Part shown: in pieces, positions 33,272 through 42,199 of the stretch
How positions within the stretch are numbered: position 1 is the first letter of the stretch
How the letters are laid out: every line of letters starts with the position of its first letter
Source: Pseudomonadota bacterium
Lineage (GTDB): Bacteria; Myxococcota_A; UBA796; GCA-2862545
NCBI GenBank assembly: GCA_005776945.1
Contig: SXOB01000030.1
Coordinates: forward strand, 45,794 to 109,793
Direction: 5' to 3'
DNA: 64,000 nucleotides
The notes under the pieces: generated by a model
Database searches by the model: none
What the model saw: the letters and a program-made list of their open reading frames with translations, nothing else
Told to the model about the DNA's origin: nothing
Translations under genes and position numbers: made by a program

Positions 33272-36249
33272 CCGTACAGGGGCCAAATCGGCTTGTCGGA
33301 CTCTGCCTTGTTGGACGCCGCGCAGAGCCAGTCGTCACCGCGGGCCACCACGGCGAGACGGAGGCCCGTGTCGACCACAGTGATGGACGTGGCTTGGCCG
33401 CGCAGAACCTCGAGCGAGCCCTCGGCTCGGGTCTGAGCATGGTGCCACAACGCGCGCCATGCGGCGGGGTGATTTGGGGCTGCGATTTCTCGCCAGCCGT
33501 CCGGCACCCCCTCCGCCTGTTCCACTGGAACGACGGGGATCTTCTTCTCGTCATACCAAGCCGTGCGTTGGGCGTGGTCGACTGTTCCGCGGACCTCGTC
33601 GAGGACGTAAGGGGACACCCAGAGGACCGCAGCCTGGCTCTCGGAGATGGCGTTGACGTAGTACACCGGAAACTCGGAGTACACGTTGAGGGCGGCGGTC
33701 TCCTGGCGGCCGTCGTCGAGCCCGACCTGTGGCCATGAAGCGAGCTGGCGTTCCAGCTGCTTCACGAGCGGCTGGCGGTCGCGGTCGAGGACGAGCTCGG
33801 CACCTTGGGAGAGGATGACGACCTCCATCGGGCGTCCGACATCCTGTTGGCGGCGTACGACGAGCAGGCGGGTTGGCGGGTCGGCGAAGCTCGCCTCCCA
33901 AGCGGGATCGGGCTGCAAGGCCACGCGCATGGCCATCTGCTCGTTCGCGGCGGTCTTGAGGCGCGGGAAGTGCGGATTGCCGTTGCCGAAGCGGTGTCCG
34001 TGGCCGCTCAGCCAGAGGTTGGCGCCGTCCAGCGACTCCCAGAGCTGCCATGCCGCTTCGGGCGTTCCAGGTTCGTCGGTGCTGAAGGGTGCGGTCACGG
34101 TCCACGGACCCGACGCGGCCCCGGTTCGGATGAACCAGGTGCCCCATCCGCGGGGGCTCTCGGGCGTTTCGTAGAGCACCCAGACGCGGTGGCCCTTGGC
34201 GTCCACGGCTTGGTCGACCCCCACGCGATGGGCGTCGGCGTAAGCGCGCAGGATGCCGGGGACTTCGATGTCCCCGGCCCGAGCGTGGCGGACGGCCGTG
34301 CCGAGGACTTGTCGGACGGAGGTCCAGCGCGCCTCGATGGGCGCATCGTCGTTGGGGATGCGGTCCTGGGGGGTAGCCGCAATGCGTTCGGCCACGATGT
34401 CGGCCATGGGCCGGGGCGGCGCGAGCGGCTCGATGGGCGCGATGCGAGCGGAAAGATCGGCGACGGCGACCGTGAGGATGCCGTCCTCCGGGCGCAGGTC
34501 TGACCACAGGTGTTGCAATTCGCCGTGGTCGGCGTCGAACTTGACCTCGACCTGGCCCAGCGCGGCGACGGCCTTGGCCAGGACGTGGCTGGCGTCGGAA
34601 GAGCGGCTGTCCAGCGATGTCTGTCCATTCATCCGCGAGCGGACGAGGAGCACGGACCGGTCGCCGAGGGCGGCCCGAAGCGCGCGAAAGCGGACGCCAT
34701 CTTCCTGCAGCGGCGGAACGTCTGGGGCCGTTGCGAGGCTTTCATCGACGCCTGCGATGACGATGCCGGAGACGTCGGCGCGCTCCGCAAGGAAGTTCGC
34801 CACGGCGAGCGAGTCCGGGTCGCCAAGCGGACGGGGGACAACGAGGACCGGGCCGCCGCCGCCGCACCAGATGATGGCGGGCAGGCCGACGGGCAATTCG
34901 CTGGCCTCAAGCGGGGGGTGCGCGCCCACGCAGCGGCGTCCCGAGGCCGTCTGCTCCGTGGTGATGGCCATGCCGCGCGCGCGCAGCTGGCCGGGGCCGG
35001 TCAGCGTGGGCGTGTCGACCAGGTCTGCGACGCCGCGGAGCCAAGCTTGCCAGCGGGGGCTGGCGTCGACGTCCTCGGGCCAACTCGGCCTCACGGAAGC
35101 GCCGGCGAGGAGCAGGCTGCGTCCAAGCGAGCGAGGCGTGTTGCCGATGGCCGGCGGTGCCTCGAGGGGTAGGCGCGGCGGGAAGAGGCGGGCGAGGGCG
35201 ACCGAGATCAACAAACCGACGACGAGCCCCTGGGCGGCCGTCCACACGGCGGGGAGAATCGTGCCGATGATGCCGCGCTTCTCCAGCGCCTTGCTCGCAA
35301 GCAGCGTCGTGAGGAGGTAGCCGAATCCGTAGGCGTCCGAAACGCGGACTTGCCAAGCCATGGCCTCGGCGAGGAGCGCCAAGCCTACCTTCAGGAGAAA
35401 GGCCGACAGGTAGATGGCGGCGATGGCTCGTGGACCGCCGAGGTTCACTCGTCGCATGAAGGGAATCAGACCGATCAGCTTCCACAGAGCCACGAGGACG
35501 AGCACCTCGCAAAGGGTGGCGAGCAGCTTCAGGGGTTCCAGGGCGGTGATGGCCAGGAGGGCAGGCACCATGATTCCGCCGCCGTCCCATCCGTACCTGG
35601 CGTTGTTGCGCGATGCGATGGCGGCCGTGACCACGAGGAGGATGTACGCTTTCGGAACGCTCAAGAAATCGCGCGCGATGTGCTCGAACGTCAGCTCAAA
35701 GGCGCCGAAGTGGAAGTTGGTAAACGGGATCAGGACGAGCCGCAGGAAGGCCCAAGTAAAGCCGGCGATGAGACTAACCTGAAGCGCGCCGCGCGACAGC
35801 CCCAGCTTCCAAAAGATGTTGGCGGTCAGGGGGACGAGAACGACGCCGATGCTGTAAAAGCCGGTTCCGCGAACGAAGTCACCAGGACTCCACGCCTCGA
35901 GAACCGCTTGGGCGTGCGGTGTGACGAGGCTCTCGACGAACAGGCGGACGGGAACGGACAGCAGCACGACGGCGAGGAAGCGGTCGCGGCCGAAAATACG
36001 CGACCAGAGGCCCGTTCGTGGCGCCCATTCGCCCAAGAGGCTGACGACCGCGTGCGTGAGCACGGCCTCAAGCAGGATGGCGAGCAGCGACATCGGCGCG
36101 GTGATCGCGATCGCCGCGAGGTACCCGGGCACCACGAGGCCGACCATGGTGAAGCCAAAGGTCTCCGCCGCGATCCATAAGAAGAGAACGCCGACCAGCA
36201 CCGCTGTGTGAACCGACCCGTCGAGCATGCGCTCCGGGAAGATGTTCAA
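33253..36249 (-). CDS. pgsC: Double PgsC (CapC)-like membrane protein fused to degenerate hydrolase-like domains
   Basis: A 998-residue protein. TTG 36249 overlaps the upstream stop (TTGA) with AGGAGG four bases before it; ATG 36228 with GGAG is an alternative. Residues 1-180 match PgsC: ETFGFTMVGLVVPGYLA, GRDRFLAVVL and FYSIGVVLVPLTANIF with following helices. Residues about 190-360 repeat the pattern (RYGWDGGGIMVPALLAI, then DAYGFGYLLTTLLASKALEKRGI), so two PgsC-like units are fused. Known PgsC is about 150 residues and partners the CapB ligase in the membrane. Residues 370-998 are soluble and appear to hold two domains (about 400-620 and 630-890) related to the secreted hydrolase-like protein, with its HS motif replaced by FS or RP. 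Confidence 0.85.
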   Translation of the reverse strand: MNIFPERMLDGSVHTAVLVGVLFLWIAAETFGFTMVGLVVPGYLAAIAITAPMSLLAILLEAVLTHAVVSLLGEWAPRTGLWSRIFGRDRFLAVVLLSVPVRLFVESLVTPHAQAVLEAWSPGDFVRGTGFYSIGVVLVPLTANIFWKLGLSRGALQVSLIAGFTWAFLRLVLIPFTNFHFGAFELTFEHIARDFLSVPKAYILLVVTAAIASRNNARYGWDGGGIMVPALLAITALEPLKLLATLCEVLVLVALWKLIGLIPFMRRVNLGGPRAIAAIYLSAFLLKVGLALLAEAMAWQVRVSDAYGFGYLLTTLLASKALEKRGIIGTILPAVWTAAQGLVVGLLISVALARLFPPRLPLEAPPAIGNTPRSLGRSLLLAGASVRPSWPEDVDASPRWQAWLRGVADLVDTPTLTGPGQLRARGMAITTEQTASGRRCVGAHPPLEASELPVGLPAIIWCGGGGPVLVVPRPLGDPDSLAVANFLAERADVSGIVIAGVDESLATAPDVPPLQEDGVRFRALRAALGDRSVLLVRSRMNGQTSLDSRSSDASHVLAKAVAALGQVEVKFDADHGELQHLWSDLRPEDGILTVAVADLSARIAPIEPLAPPRPMADIVAERIAATPQDRIPNDDAPIEARWTSVRQVLGTAVRHARAGDIEVPGILRAYADAHRVGVDQAVDAKGHRVWVLYETPESPRGWGTWFIRTGAASGPWTVTAPFSTDEPGTPEAAWQLWESLDGANLWLSGHGHRFGNGNPHFPRLKTAANEQMAMRVALQPDPAWEASFADPPTRLLVVRRQQDVGRPMEVVILSQGAELVLDRDRQPLVKQLERQLASWPQVGLDDGRQETAALNVYSEFPVYYVNAISESQAAVLWVSPYVLDEVRGTVDHAQRTAWYDEKKIPVVPVEQAEGVPDGWREIAAPNHPAAWRALWHHAQTRAEGSLEVLRGQATSITVVDTGLRLAVVARGDDWLCAASNKAESDKPIWPLYGCWSAP

Positions 36250-38882
36250 CGCGCCTCCTGGGTCGGACCGTGGTGCATGTGAAGGCTCACAGCCACGCCG
36301 CCGCCCGGTGTACCCTGGAGATCGAGGTAGGGAAAGCTCCGGCGCACTCTCGCAAAGGGTCGCAGGGCTTCAGGAAGCCGTTCGGGGCGGAGGTGCCAGT
36401 TGCCCGTACAATATTCGCGAACGAGCGGGTCGAGCCCAGGCCCTTGCCACTCGACGCGAATCGAACTGGACTGGTGGTCCTGGTCGAGACGGAGAACCAC
36501 TTCGGTGCCGGGGGGCGCCGTGGCAGCGGCTTCGCGAAGCAGTGCGGCAAGCGCGTCGCGCGCATCGTCGGGAACGACGCGGATGGGGAGTCCTATCTCT
36601 GGAACGAAACTGCGGAGCGTGACGTCGCGTTCGTCCGCGAGCGGAATCACCTCGTCCAGGACTGAAACGAGCAGGCGACGGGCGTCGACCGTGATGGTCA
36701 AATGCTCGGCTGCGGCGAGTTGGCCGACGGCTTTGAGGTCCTCAAGCGCCTTGTTCACCTGCACGGCGCGTTCATGAACCGTGTCCATCATGACGCGCGT
36801 CGTGCTGTCGTCGATGCGGTCCCGCGCAAGGCCGGCGTATCCGATGATGACGGTGAGCGCGTCGCGAACGCGCGCCGAGGAAAACTCGACGACGCTTTCG
36901 CGAAGGTCGTCGAGCCGAACGGTGTCCGTCCGGTCCTGGAACCAGGCGACATACCCCAGCACGGCGCGCTCATCCCCGGCATCCTGGGCAAGCACCGGTT
37001 GAACAGAGACAAACCAGAGGCGGCTCAACGGATCCAGGTAAGGAATCCGCAACGGTTCGAGACCAAAGAAGAGCGCGCGCATGACCTCGTCGAGGCCCGA
37101 CTCTCCGCGGAGTCGGTAGACGAGTTCTCGGATGGACCGGATGGGCCCGAGCTCCGTTTCTTCGATGAGCTGGCTGAGCGAGCGATTCACGAAGAGGGCC
37201 TGACCCGTGAGGTCGGCCGTCATCACGGGTAGATCGACAGCGTGGAGCGTTTGAACCTGGCGACGTCGCTCTTCCGAGGCCAGGACGAGCAGGTCGCGTA
37301 CGCTGGCGGTCTCGGCTGCGACATGATCGAGCAGGCGTTCGTGCAGCGCGAGCGGGCGGTCGTCGGCTTGGAGTTCCACGTTGCGCGACAAACGGGTGAT
37401 CATCCGGCCAAGCTGGGAGTGGTCCGGCTCCGGCTCGTCGGCGTCCCAGGCGATCAGCCACCAGCCTGCGATGCCGCGACCCGATCGCACCGTGAAAAGG
37501 CGAGCCTGCAGGCCGTCGCTCACGAGTGCGTCGGCTGGGGCTCCGCGGGGGCTCCGCTGCGCGGTCCGGAGTGTTTCATCGTCGATTTCGGCGGGCTGCT
37601 TCGCCAGCGTCAAACGGTAAGGGGCGTGGACGGCGAATTTCCGACCGTCGCGAGTGAGGAAAGCGGACCGGTGGCTGCGCGTTTGATTGCGCGCCAACGC
37701 GGCGAGCTTGTACGCCAACTCCGTGTGGCTCTTGACCTGAGCGCTGCGCCAACCGCTGTCCCACGCGTCTTGTGCAACGAGGAGTGCTGCCTTGCGGAGG
37801 ACGGCAAGGGCAACGCGGCGACCGGCCAACGCGGTCAAGAAGGGCGGGGCTGCAGCGGCGGTGGTCACCGCTCCGATCGGGAGGATGGCCAGCCCGAAGT
37901 AGGCGAGACCGAAGGCCAAAGCGAGGCCAGAGGCCGGAAGGACGAGCAATCTCACTTCGACGCGAAGGCGGCGTTCGGCGGCTTCGAACAAGCCCGCTGC
38001 GACCAGGACGGCGAGGATCAGCGCTGCATCGCCAAGCGCGCCAAGCGAGAGCGCGGGCGATCTCGCATTGCTGGCGCCGATCGCGCTGGCGACGGCCTCC
38101 ACGAGAGGTGCCCAATGTCCCGCGTCGCCGACTTGGACGCGCTCGGCCCATGGGCTTGCCGTGATTCCAATCAGCGCAAGGCGCGACGTTTCCGTCGACG
38201 CGAGCGCCGAGCCTCCTGCCACGTCGGCCAGCGACAACACCGGAAGTTCCGCCGAGCGATGGAAGGGCAAGGCGAGCGGGCCGCCGGAGGGGCACCGATT
38301 CGTCCAGGTGCAGAACGTGCTGTCGCCGAAGAGGTCGCCGGCGCGGGCTTCGCGCGAGAGGCTTCGAAGGACCCCGTCCTTCGCCAGTGGGAGGTAGAGT
38401 GCCGCCGACGACGCCGTGAATGGCGTCATCGCCTCGGGCAGATCCAACGGGGTCGGGAGACTCGCTTCGTCGGGCGCAGGCAGCACGTGTCGCGGAACTT
38501 GAAGGCGGACGGAGGTGGCGTGGCCCGCGGGTCCGGTGGGGTCGATGGCTCGCACCCAGGGATCGACGAGCCAAGCTTCGCGTACGCCTGCCTGGGCAAG
38601 ACCCTCAGCGACTTGGGTCCAGGTCGCCGGGCTCCATGGCGGGGGGCCCCACCGGGCAATGGAGCGGGCGTCCATGGCCAGGACGAGGGGCAGATCATCG
38701 CGCGAAATGAGCGGTCGGAGGCGGTCGGCTTGCGCGACGACGCTGCGATCGAATGACTCGTAAAAGCCCAGAAGGTGCAACAGCGCCACGACGCCCGCCA
38801 CCCAAAGGGTACGGACGATCGTGGTCAGTGGAGCGGCGCCGAGCGGGGCGGGCTCTGACGCCTCTTCGTCGGACGCAGCCAT
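36246..38882 (-). CDS. CHASE2-type sensor with PAS and degenerate kinase core (pseudokinase)
   Basis: An 878-residue protein. A first membrane helix (22-40) is followed by an extracytoplasmic CHASE2-like domain (about 40-265) and several helices (280-350). A cytoplasmic part includes a PAS-like segment around 545-650 and a DHp-like helix. The H-box, normally SHELRTPLT, reads SARVRDALT (669-677), so the phosphorylated His is replaced by Ala. The ATP-binding lobe is also poor: EWQGPGLDP for the DxGxG box and a shortened GTPGGGVAV. It probably senses a periplasmic signal and acts by binding rather than phosphorylation. It begins two bases after the capA stop and sits inside the capsule-like operon. 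Confidence 0.78.
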   Translation of the reverse strand: MAASDEEASEPAPLGAAPLTTIVRTLWVAGVVALLHLLGFYESFDRSVVAQADRLRPLISRDDLPLVLAMDARSIARWGPPPWSPATWTQVAEGLAQAGVREAWLVDPWVRAIDPTGPAGHATSVRLQVPRHVLPAPDEASLPTPLDLPEAMTPFTASSAALYLPLAKDGVLRSLSREARAGDLFGDSTFCTWTNRCPSGGPLALPFHRSAELPVLSLADVAGGSALASTETSRLALIGITASPWAERVQVGDAGHWAPLVEAVASAIGASNARSPALSLGALGDAALILAVLVAAGLFEAAERRLRVEVRLLVLPASGLALAFGLAYFGLAILPIGAVTTAAAAPPFLTALAGRRVALAVLRKAALLVAQDAWDSGWRSAQVKSHTELAYKLAALARNQTRSHRSAFLTRDGRKFAVHAPYRLTLAKQPAEIDDETLRTAQRSPRGAPADALVSDGLQARLFTVRSGRGIAGWWLIAWDADEPEPDHSQLGRMITRLSRNVELQADDRPLALHERLLDHVAAETASVRDLLVLASEERRRQVQTLHAVDLPVMTADLTGQALFVNRSLSQLIEETELGPIRSIRELVYRLRGESGLDEVMRALFFGLEPLRIPYLDPLSRLWFVSVQPVLAQDAGDERAVLGYVAWFQDRTDTVRLDDLRESVVEFSSARVRDALTVIIGYAGLARDRIDDSTTRVMMDTVHERAVQVNKALEDLKAVGQLAAAEHLTITVDARRLLVSVLDEVIPLADERDVTLRSFVPEIGLPIRVVPDDARDALAALLREAAATAPPGTEVVLRLDQDHQSSSIRVEWQGPGLDPLVREYCTGNWHLRPERLPEALRPFARVRRSFPYLDLQGTPGGGVAVSLHMHHGPTQEAR

Positions 38883-38884
38883 CG

Positions 38885-41062
38885 CTAGGGGATCACGGCG
38901 GGGCGCAATCCGCGAAAGGTCAGTGTGACTTCCAGCGGCCCGGGATCGGTGTGGATCAGAAGGAAGTCGCGGTCATTCGGCACGGCGAGCACTGTGGGAG
39001 CCCCGATGGAGAGCACCTCCTCCCAGCTCACGATGGCGACGTCGTCAATGACGCCTACGGATACGCCGCGACTCGGCGGCTCCATTCGGAACCCGATGTC
39101 GAGCGCGCGCGCCTCGGCCACGCTGGGCGTTTCGAGGTGGGTCAAGAAGGAGGTCCATGTGGTTGTTCCACCGGGGAACACCCTCGTGGTGGTTGTGCCG
39201 TAGGACTCGGTCCCTTCGGTGGGTCGCCACGTGACGTTGAGGTCGATGGGGGAGGACGCGTCGCCACGGGCCCACCCGATGACGGACAGGTCGTAGTTGG
39301 GTGCGTCGATGGCGTCGCCCCAAACGCGAACCCGGTGACCAAAGTTCAGGACAGCGTCTTCCACGTTGTCGAGGGTGCGGGTCATGCACATGGCGAGCGC
39401 GCCGCGATGAGGCCTGTCTGCGCAGACGAAACTCGCGGAGCCGGCCGGCCAGTGGCTTGCAACGTAGATGTCGTCGCCGTCGCCGTCGATGTCCTCGTCC
39501 TCGAAAGTGCCCCAATCGAGGAGGTCGCGGCCCGGCTGTGCGTCGGCGGGACGGTCGGCTGAGACTTCAGCGAGCGACTCGCCAGGAAGCGCGAACAGGC
39601 GGAGGTCGAGAACGGCTTCGCCGGTGAAACCGATGTCGACTTGGGCGGTGACGATACGGTCCAGGCGCTCGACCGCGCCGTCGTCGCGGGGAATCCAACC
39701 GCGGCCGAGCCAAGGTACGACCGTGACGCCTTCGGAGAACTCCCCCATGCGACGAATCAGCCCGCCGCTCATTTCACCGGTGGTCAGCGGACGGGGGGTG
39801 TAGTCCTCGCTCGCGATGGGGATCGCGACGGCGTGGCGGTCCCCGTCGGTGGCGAGGTCGACCTGCGCGACGATGCCGAGGAGGGTCTCGTGGCGGTCTT
39901 GGTCGAACAGGAAGTTGCCGAGGGAGTGGAAGCCGAGGATACCGTCGACGCGTTCGACGCCTTGCACCACATGTGGATGGGTGCTGACGATGAGGGCGGC
40001 CCCGGCTTCGGCCGCGACGCTGATCGCGTCGCGCGTCGTGTCCGACGCTTCCGGCGAGTATTCGCGTCCGCTGTGGAGCAGGGCGATGGGGACGCGTCCT
40101 TCGAGGCGTTCAGACTCGATCGCGTCAACGAATGCGTCGCTGTCCCGCAGATCGGCTGCGCCGCCTTGTTCCTCGGTCGCTACGAGCAAGAAGCTTGGGT
40201 TGTCGCTGCCGGAAACAGAACTGGCCGCGATCGCCGAAATCTTCAGGCCAAGCGGCGCCTCTTCGCGGTGGGGCTCCCAGGCTGAAGTGGACTCCATGCC
40301 CGCGCCGCTGTTGCCGAGGCCGAAGGCCTGAAGGTGCGCCAGGGTGTCGGCAAGGCCGTCGGAAAGGAAATCGAAGCTGTGGTTGTTGCCACTCGAGACG
40401 TAGTCAATGCCCAAAGTCACGAGGGCGCCGAGGCTGTCTGGCAGCGTGAACAGGAGGAAGCGCTGGTCGGGGTGCGGAGTGAACGGTGCGTCGGTCACGG
40501 CGCATTCGAGGTTGAGCGCCGACCAGTCGGCGTCGACGAACAACTCCGTGACGTGGGTCAACAGCGCGGTGCTGCCGGGTTCTGGGTCGGACGCTCGAAT
40601 CGGCGCCAGCGGATCGTCTTCTGGAACCTGGCCATCGGGCAGAATGCCGTCGTGCTGAAGGTAGTGGCGACCGAACTGGGTGTCGCCGCCGATCACAAGC
40701 CTTGGCACGGCCGCGTCGAGCGGCTGCATCCACATCGGGCCGATGTCGAGTACCGCGACGTCGGGGGAAAGCACGAGGCCAAGGGCAACGCGCGCGTCGC
40801 GCCGCCCACTCGCGCGCGCGACGAGCCAAGCGTTGGTTCGAGGGAGGTCGTCCAGCGTGAAGGTGCCCGTGACGTCCGAGGTGGCCACGCTGTTTCCGAT
40901 CGTGACCGCGGCGCCCGCGATGGGCGCGCCGAGGTCGTCGAACAGTCGGCCGCTGACGGTGATGGGCGTGTCAGCCAAGCGCTGGCGCGCAACGGTCTCC
41001 GACGGCGGAAGGCCATCGGATTCTGGGACCGTGCAGGCGAACCTGGCGATGAACCCGATCAC
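38885..41062 (-). CDS. capA: CapA-family metallophosphoesterase (poly-gamma-glutamate synthesis)
   Basis: A 725-residue protein from GTG 41062, coupled to the upstream stop by GTGA. After a short hydrophobic start (MIGFIARFAC; a poor lipobox because of Arg at -3) comes a carboxypeptidase-regulatory-like beta domain (33-110). The CapA calcineurin-like domain follows, with all hallmark motifs: GGDTQFGR (125-132), LNLECAVTD (183-191), GNNHSFDF (225-232), HSGREY (330-335), STHPHVVQG (360-368) and GFHSLGNFLFDQ. CapA/PgsA is needed for polymer export or attachment in poly-gamma-glutamate systems. The C-terminal 290 residues are beta-rich with an Asp-rich DEDIDGDGDD loop, probably a binding module. 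Confidence 0.92.
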   Translation of the reverse strand: MIGFIARFACTVPESDGLPPSETVARQRLADTPITVSGRLFDDLGAPIAGAAVTIGNSVATSDVTGTFTLDDLPRTNAWLVARASGRRDARVALGLVLSPDVAVLDIGPMWMQPLDAAVPRLVIGGDTQFGRHYLQHDGILPDGQVPEDDPLAPIRASDPEPGSTALLTHVTELFVDADWSALNLECAVTDAPFTPHPDQRFLLFTLPDSLGALVTLGIDYVSSGNNHSFDFLSDGLADTLAHLQAFGLGNSGAGMESTSAWEPHREEAPLGLKISAIAASSVSGSDNPSFLLVATEEQGGAADLRDSDAFVDAIESERLEGRVPIALLHSGREYSPEASDTTRDAISVAAEAGAALIVSTHPHVVQGVERVDGILGFHSLGNFLFDQDRHETLLGIVAQVDLATDGDRHAVAIPIASEDYTPRPLTTGEMSGGLIRRMGEFSEGVTVVPWLGRGWIPRDDGAVERLDRIVTAQVDIGFTGEAVLDLRLFALPGESLAEVSADRPADAQPGRDLLDWGTFEDEDIDGDGDDIYVASHWPAGSASFVCADRPHRGALAMCMTRTLDNVEDAVLNFGHRVRVWGDAIDAPNYDLSVIGWARGDASSPIDLNVTWRPTEGTESYGTTTTRVFPGGTTTWTSFLTHLETPSVAEARALDIGFRMEPPSRGVSVGVIDDVAIVSWEEVLSIGAPTVLAVPNDRDFLLIHTDPGPLEVTLTFRGLRPAVIP

Positions 41063-42042
41063 GGCGTGGCGAAGGCCTCACAGACGCGGAGATAGTCGTA
41101 CTCCGCGGCCAGGTTGAGGACGGAGAGGCCGGTACCACCGCTCGTAAAACGGTCGTCTTCGGCATCGGCGCGCCAATAGTCGCCGCCTTCGCCCCACATC
41201 TCGCAGACGAGCTCGTTGTCGACCACCCAGAAGGCGAGCGACGCGGTGTCGCCGACGAGAAGGTCGGTGCGCTCGTCGCGGTTCGTGCGGTCGAGTTGAT
41301 CGAAGCTGGTGTTGGGCGGGCAGTCGCCGTCGCATTCGAAGGACAGGTCGTCTTCGCCGACGTCGAGGAAGGCCGCGATCTGGAGGTGAGGGCCGGGCTC
41401 GAAGCAGTCATCGCCTTTGTTCTCGGCGACGGCGCAGCGGTAGCCGTGGTAGCCCTCGTCCTGATCCGCGTCGTGCGACATGCGGGCGAGGACGCCGGCG
41501 CGGTAGCGCTCGGTCGGGTCCGGACAGTCGACGCAACCGGGCCAGGCGCCTTCGCCGGACAGGTACGTGTAGGTCACCGTGTTGGCCCAACGCTCATCGG
41601 GGCCGATGTAGGCCTGTTGGCCGTAGCCGGCGGTGTTGATGTACCCGGACTCGTACCACCATGGGTCGAGCAGCGTGCTGCTGTTGTTCAGGTACAGGTC
41701 GTTCGCGCCGAAGGTCGCCTCGTAGAGCTCGGCGCCGACGCGGTCGTCGTTGTCGTCGCAATCCAGGCCCTCGCCGACGCCGTCGCCGTCAGCGTCGATC
41801 GCGCCTTCCTCAGGAGGGGTCCACGGGTCGGTGGTCTCGGTGTCCCCCTCGGGCGCCTCGTGTTCACAGGGGTCATCAGGATCGCCGGTAGAACCACCAC
41901 TGTTGCCGTGGCCACCATCAACGTCCGACGTCGTGTCGTCGACGTCCGGTAGGGGAGCAGGCATCATGTCGCCAGACGACCAATCCTGGATCGGGTCGAT
42001 GTCGTTGCAGGCCATGAGGGCGGCGATCAGGGTGACGGACAT
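41059..42042 (-). CDS. MopE-like lipoprotein, first gene of the capsule-like operon
   Basis: A 327-residue predicted lipoprotein. ATG 42042 has GAGG five bases upstream and gives MSVTLIAALMAC with a good lipobox. A low-complexity Asp/Gly/Ser linker is followed by one MopE-type repeat (DADGDGVGEGLDCDDND). The rest is a Tyr/Trp- and Cys-rich domain with paired Cys (WPGCVDCPDP, ECDGDCPP). The function is unknown; a surface anchor or polymer-binding role is inference. It is the promoter-proximal gene: a sigma-54-like promoter lies 30-45 bases upstream, and its stop overlaps capA. Confidence 0.8.
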   Translation of the reverse strand: MSVTLIAALMACNDIDPIQDWSSGDMMPAPLPDVDDTTSDVDGGHGNSGGSTGDPDDPCEHEAPEGDTETTDPWTPPEEGAIDADGDGVGEGLDCDDNDDRVGAELYEATFGANDLYLNNSSTLLDPWWYESGYINTAGYGQQAYIGPDERWANTVTYTYLSGEGAWPGCVDCPDPTERYRAGVLARMSHDADQDEGYHGYRCAVAENKGDDCFEPGPHLQIAAFLDVGEDDLSFECDGDCPPNTSFDQLDRTNRDERTDLLVGDTASLAFWVVDNELVCEMWGEGGDYWRADAEDDRFTSGGTGLSVLNLAAEYDYLRVCEAFATP

Positions 42043-42071
42043 TGGAACCTCGAAGGTGTCAGTCGCTGATA

Positions 42072-42087
42072 TGCAGGAAGTGTGCCA
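42072..42087 (-). promoter_or_regulatory. Near-consensus sigma-54 (-24/-12) promoter
   Basis: On the minus strand the sequence reads TGGCACACTTCCTGCA, against the consensus TGGCAC-R-N4-TTGCW. The GG and GC dinucleotides have the required spacing, and only one consensus base (C for T before TGC) differs. Transcription would start near 42061, leaving about 20 untranslated bases that hold the GAGG of the first operon gene. Confidence 0.7.
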
Positions 42088-42113
42088 GCCAAAAAAGTAG
42101 GTTCAACCGATCC

Positions 42114-42182
42114 GATGAACAGGGGCGCTATTCCAGATCGGAACACGCAGAGCGCCGATTCGCGGCGCGATGGGAACATAGC
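42114..42182 (-). promoter_or_regulatory. Possible activator-binding repeats upstream of the sigma-54 promoter
   Basis: The motif GATCGGAACACGC (42136-42148) recurs as GATGGGAACATAGC (42169-42182), 33 bases apart, with a weaker GATGAACA at 42114, 22 bases away. The spacings are multiples of 11, so the sites would face the same side of the helix. An imperfect inverted repeat (GCGCTATTCC and GGGAACATAGCGC) overlaps them. The position, 30-100 bases upstream of the promoter, suits an enhancer-binding protein. Inference from spacing only. Confidence 0.35.
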
Positions 42183-42199
42183 GCGCTGGGGGGGCGGCG

